Shown: in pieces, positions 51,101 through 53,279 of the stretch
How positions within the stretch are numbered: the first letter of the stretch is position 1
Layout of the letters: each line of letters starts with the position of its first letter
Source of the DNA: DATDDB01 sp035260545
GTDB lineage: Bacteria; Pseudomonadota; Gammaproteobacteria; Burkholderiales; Gallionellaceae
Direction of reading: 5' to 3'
Assembly (NCBI GenBank): GCA_035260545.1
Contig: DATFUZ010000049.1
Coordinates: forward strand, 1-53,279
Length of the DNA stretch: 53,279 nucleotides
Notes under the pieces: model-generated
Databases searched by the model: none
The model's input: the letters and a program-made list of their open reading frames with translations, nothing else
What the model was told of the DNA's origin: nothing
Position numbers and translations under genes: made by a program

Positions 51101-51387
51101 GGTTTACCGCCGCCCTTGAGGCCGGATATATCCGCTTCCGTCCGGTGCTGATGACGGCGCTGGCAATGGTGATCGGCATGGCCCCCATGGCGCTGGGCCT
51201 GGGCGAGGGCGGCGAGCAGAACGCGCCGCTGGGCCGGGCGGTCATCGGCGGCCTGGCGTTCGCCACCTGCTCGACCCTGTTCTTCGTGCCCGTCATTTTC
51301 AGCCTGGTTCACAGGACTCATGGCAAAACGCATCACCCGGAGCAGGATTCCTCCGGGTCAAATTCTCAGATTGTGGAGCAAGGATAA
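48145..51387 (+). CDS. RND efflux pump, inner-membrane permease (AcrB/HAE1-like)
   Basis: Proton-driven exporter of 1080 residues with twelve helices and two large periplasmic domains. Helix 1 is near 13-33. The start of the periplasmic part, FPDIKVPVVSAVWTYNGMPP, and the ESQSLPGVAVVKIFFQP segment are typical of a subgroup common in betaproteobacteria. In helix 4 the proton-relay aspartates appear in VGILVDDATVTIEN. The cytoplasmic loop after helix 6 (about 490-515) is unusually His-rich. Adaptor and outer-membrane genes follow with overlaps, so this is a complete tripartite operon. The substrate is unknown; metal-exporting CusA/CzcA types look different in helix 4. Confidence 0.93.
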   Translation: MLWIVRVALHRPYTFIVLALLILIIGPLVYMTMRTDIFPDIKVPVVSAVWTYNGMPPADMSSRIITYYERQLSTTVNDIEHIESQSLPGVAVVKIFFQPNVNINAAVAQVTALSQTVVKRLPPGITPPLILSYNASSVPVLQLALSSDTLLDNQLFDLSNNFIRPQLAQVEGAAVPSPYGGKNREMMIDLDMQALRSKGLTPSDVSTAILKQNLVLPAGTEKIGEFEYNVMLNASPKVLDNLNDLPIKAVNGTVVLLRDVAHVRDGYAPQQNIVRVNGRHSVLTTVQKNGAASTLDIINHVKKLLPRIEAGAPPGLNVKLVGDQSMFVKGAVNGVIREGVIAAALTGLMILLFLGSWRSTLIITVSIPLAILSAIIALSAFGQTINIMTLGGLALAVGILVDDATVTIENMNWHLEKGKHVEASIMDGARQIVVPAFVSLLCICIVFIPMFFLTGVAKYLFIPLAEAVIFSMIASFVLSRTLVPTLAKYLLRAHPQTHHAGEHVEGAVGTDHHAKPATRNPLIRFQYGFEQRFTKIRDGYRELLLIALSYRKVFIAGFMGFIILSFALVPFLGQNFFPAVDAGQIKLHIRAQTGTRIEETARLCDEVERKIRNYIPQSEIKSVVDNIGLPVSGINLTYSNSSPIGPGDADILISLNEGHRPTDEYVHALRRMLPDDFPGVSFAFLPADIVSQILNFGMPAPIDVQVVGFKRQADREYADEVMARLKKISGLADLRVQQAFNQPELHVDVDRTRAREVGLSQRDVANNLLVALSGSAQTAPNFWVNPGNKVSYPLVVQTPQPRLQSINDLQNIPVMQGADGTPVLLGTVAAVTRGQGEAVVSHYDVQPTIDIYGTTESRDLGSVAHDINAVLKETAKDVPKGSFVVMRGQVQAMDESYHGLLFGLLGASVLIYLLIVVNFQSWLDPFVIITALPAALAGIVWMLFATNTTLSVPALIGSIMCMGVATANSILVVSFARERLHEGDSGFTAALEAGYIRFRPVLMTALAMVIGMAPMALGLGEGGEQNAPLGRAVIGGLAFATCSTLFFVPVIFSLVHRTHGKTHHPEQDSSGSNSQIVEQG

Positions 51388-52571
51388 TGTCGGATCATCT
51401 CCCCCAACCTTCGGTATCGCCGCGCCTGCGCCGGGCAGGCGTGATTATGGCCGTGATTGTCATTTTCGTGGCTGTCTCGGGGCTCATCGTGCGTTACCGG
51501 CACGCGCGTGCGCTTGATGAGGACGTGGCGCAGCGCCACGACACCGTCAAGGTCATTTATCCCGAACCGGGGCCGGCCCAGGATGAATTGCTGTTGCCCG
51601 GCGACGTGCGCGCGAACATCGATGCGCCCATCTATGCCCGGGTCAACGGCTATCTCAAATACTGGCGCACTGACATCGGCACCAGGGTAAAGAAGGGCCA
51701 GCTCCTGGGAGAGGTGGAGACGCCCGAACTCGACCAGGACACCGAGCGTGCCCGCGCGGATGTTTCCATGGATGAGGCGAACTGGGAGATTGCCCAGGTA
51801 ACCGCGAAACGCTACCAGGACCTGCTTGCCTCTGATTCGGTCTCGCGCCAGGAAGTGGACGAAAAGGTGGCGGACGCCAAGGCCAAGGCCGACATCCTGA
51901 ATGCGGCGCGCGCCAACCTGCAGGCCTTGCTCGCGCAGCTATCCTTCAAGCGCATCGTTGCTCCTTTCGCCGGCGTCGTGTCCGAGCGCAATACCGACGT
52001 CGGCAAACTGATCTCATCCGGGCAGAACAGCGGCCAGCCGCTGTTTCGCGTGGTCGATACCAGCCGGTTGCGTGTCTACGTCGCGACCCCGCAGAACTAC
52101 GCGCACATGATTGCGTCCGGCATGACCGTCAAGGTGACATTCCCGGAACTGCCGGGTCAGCAATTCGACGGCACCGTGGTCGGCACGTCCGACGCCATTC
52201 GCGTGGCCTCGCGCACCTCGACCGTGGAGATCCTGCTCGACAACAAGGACGGCAAGCTGCTGCCGGGCGCCTATGCCCAGGTGCATTTCGACCTGCACAT
52301 GCAAGGGGGCAGGTACCGGGTGCCGGTGAGCGCACTGCTGTTCCGCCGCAATGGACTGCAGGTGGCGACCGTCGGGCCGGATAACAAGGTCATGCTGAAG
52401 GACATTGTCGTTGCCGTCGATCTTGGCCGCAAGGTGGAAGTCGCCAGCGGCATCGATGCCAACGACATGATCATCGACAGTCCGTCGGATTCCATCGAGC
52501 AAGGCGATGCCGTGCGCATCAAGAACGCCCCGGCGAAGCCGGAGCCCCGGGACGGCGGGAACCGGTCATGA
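51387..52571 (+). CDS. RND efflux periplasmic adaptor (membrane fusion protein)
   Basis: Bridges the pump and the outer-membrane channel; 394 residues. A single N-terminal transmembrane helix (about 17-35) anchors it. A lipoyl-like half (ANIDAPIYARVNGYLKYW, about 76-112) is followed by an alpha-helical hairpin (about 113-187) and the second lipoyl half (FKRIVAPFAGVVSERNTDVG), then beta-barrel and membrane-proximal domains. The ATG overlaps the last base of the pump stop. No metal-binding His/Met cluster at the N-terminus argues against a CusB-like role. Confidence 0.93.
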   Translation: MSDHLPQPSVSPRLRRAGVIMAVIVIFVAVSGLIVRYRHARALDEDVAQRHDTVKVIYPEPGPAQDELLLPGDVRANIDAPIYARVNGYLKYWRTDIGTRVKKGQLLGEVETPELDQDTERARADVSMDEANWEIAQVTAKRYQDLLASDSVSRQEVDEKVADAKAKADILNAARANLQALLAQLSFKRIVAPFAGVVSERNTDVGKLISSGQNSGQPLFRVVDTSRLRVYVATPQNYAHMIASGMTVKVTFPELPGQQFDGTVVGTSDAIRVASRTSTVEILLDNKDGKLLPGAYAQVHFDLHMQGGRYRVPVSALLFRRNGLQVATVGPDNKVMLKDIVVAVDLGRKVEVASGIDANDMIIDSPSDSIEQGDAVRIKNAPAKPEPRDGGNRS

Positions 52572-53279
52572 GTACGCGTCGCCTGTCGTTGCTGGCGTGC
52601 TGCGTGGCCCTGCTGGCGGGATGTTCGGAAGCGCCTGTATACAAGGTCCCGAAAATTCCCGAGCCCGCCGCCTACAAGGGTGATACGGCAATCTGGCAAC
52701 CGGGAAAACCCGCGGATGACCGGCCGCGCGGCGACTGGTGGCGGGAATACAAGGATCCATCGCTGGATGATCTCGTGTCGCGCCTGGACCGTGCCAACCC
52801 GGACCTGGCCGCTGCGCTTGGCCATTTCGAGGAAGCAACGGCCTACGCCGCGCAGGCGCGCTCGGGCTATTTCCCCACGGTGTCCGCCGCCGCCGCTGCC
52901 ACGCGAAACAGCCAGTCGCTGGGCTACAAGTCCATCATGCACCGCAGCCAGCCCAACTATTACAATGACAACGTCGCGGGCCTGATCGCGAACTACGAGG
53001 TGGACCTCTGGGGCCGTGTTCGCAACCAGGTGGCGGCCGGCGAGGCGGGCGCACAGGCGGCGGCGGCCGAGCTCGAATCCGTGCATCTCAGCCTGCGCGT
53101 GCAACTGGTCAATGACTACCTGATGTTGCGCATGCTGGATGCGCAGTCCAAGCTGATGCAAGGTGAACTCGCCGCCTACGGCAAGGCTCTGCAATTGACG
53201 CAGAACCGCTTCAAGGGCGGCATCGATTCGCGCCTGGCCGTGTCGCGGGCGCAGGTGCAGCTTGAAACCGCCCAGGCCA
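52568..53279 (+). CDS. NodT-family outer-membrane efflux lipoprotein (3' partial)
   Basis: Outer-membrane channel of the RND system, cut by the window end after 237 codons of an expected 450-500. The lipobox is LLAGC with Cys19. The NodT-type opening follows: WWREYKDPSLDDLVSRLDRANPDL, then ALGHFEEATAYAAQARSGYFPTVSA and the strand-forming GLIANYEVDLWGRVRNQV. The ATG overlaps the adaptor stop (ATGA), so the three genes are translationally linked. Confidence 0.93.
   Translation, partial: MSTRRLSLLACCVALLAGCSEAPVYKVPKIPEPAAYKGDTAIWQPGKPADDRPRGDWWREYKDPSLDDLVSRLDRANPDLAAALGHFEEATAYAAQARSGYFPTVSAAAAATRNSQSLGYKSIMHRSQPNYYNDNVAGLIANYEVDLWGRVRNQVAAGEAGAQAAAAELESVHLSLRVQLVNDYLMLRMLDAQSKLMQGELAAYGKALQLTQNRFKGGIDSRLAVSRAQVQLETAQA

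Noticed and set aside
48145..51387. RND pump as a CusA/CzcA heavy-metal exporter
   Set aside because: Helix 4 and the N-terminal periplasmic region fit the HAE1-like drug group, and the adaptor lacks metal-binding N-terminal motifs; only the His-rich loop hints at metal.

Overview
The window is about 53 kb of GC-rich, gene-dense chromosome from a Gram-negative bacterium. The gene families and their order (yggU-yggT-proC-yggS / pilT-pilU, gpmI-envC-ctpA-moeB, purM-purN-DUF3108-RNA methyltransferase, hda-HAD-pcnB-folK, sspA-sspB) point to a betaproteobacterium. An Alternative Complex III (ACIII) operon at the left edge makes a Gallionellaceae-like or other Nitrosomonadales organism plausible; that placement is inference from gene content. 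No rRNA, tRNA, CRISPR array, insertion sequence, prophage or integrase was seen. No gene-free stretch exceeds 300 bases; the longest is about 260 bases, after radC.

Layout. 1-4341: the 3' part of an ACIII operon (actC partial, actD, actE, actF), run closely into sspA and sspB. 4348-11234 (minus strand): a Ser/Thr kinase with a cyclic-nucleotide-binding domain, a small membrane protein, moeB, an unknown gene, ctpA-type protease, envC and gpmI. 11361-16326: an ArsR regulator, then yggU-yggT-proC-yggS divergent from pilT-pilU. 16478-22264: a lytic transglycosylase and proS, divergent from rppH and a PEGA lipoprotein, then dut and coaBC. 22383-26165: a GT25 glycosyltransferase, radC, a glycine-zipper lipoprotein, and rpmB-rpmG. 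26242-31544: an ArsR/MFS divergent pair, then RNA methyltransferase, DUF3108, purN and purM. 31640-37149: PerM-like transporter, hda, HAD phosphatase, two tandem DUF4124/aspartyl-protease-like genes, a membrane protein and pcnB. 37207-42229: folK, deoxynucleoside kinase, panB, a periplasmic unknown, panC, panD, folB and plsY. 42248-45791: tsaD, trpC and a porin. 45952-53279: an OmpR-type two-component system followed by an RND efflux operon (pump, adaptor, outer-membrane factor cut by the window end).

How they work together. ACIII oxidises quinol in place of cytochrome bc1 and here lies directly before sspAB, a place often held by petABC in betaproteobacteria. The pan and fol genes form a cofactor block. 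The purine pair, proS, rpmBG, hda, pcnB, tsaD and rppH are core information and metabolism genes. envC, the ctpA-type protease and the lytic transglycosylase serve the cell wall. The two-component system is probably the regulator of the neighbouring RND pump, because an identical 15-base element occurs upstream of both.

Most of the window is ordinary housekeeping DNA. The observations most worth a second look are the position of ACIII, the paired aspartyl-protease-like genes of which one has lost its DTG motif, the shared box before the two-component and RND operons, the palindromic operator between an ArsR regulator and an MFS pump, and an unknown periplasmic gene inside the pantothenate cluster.
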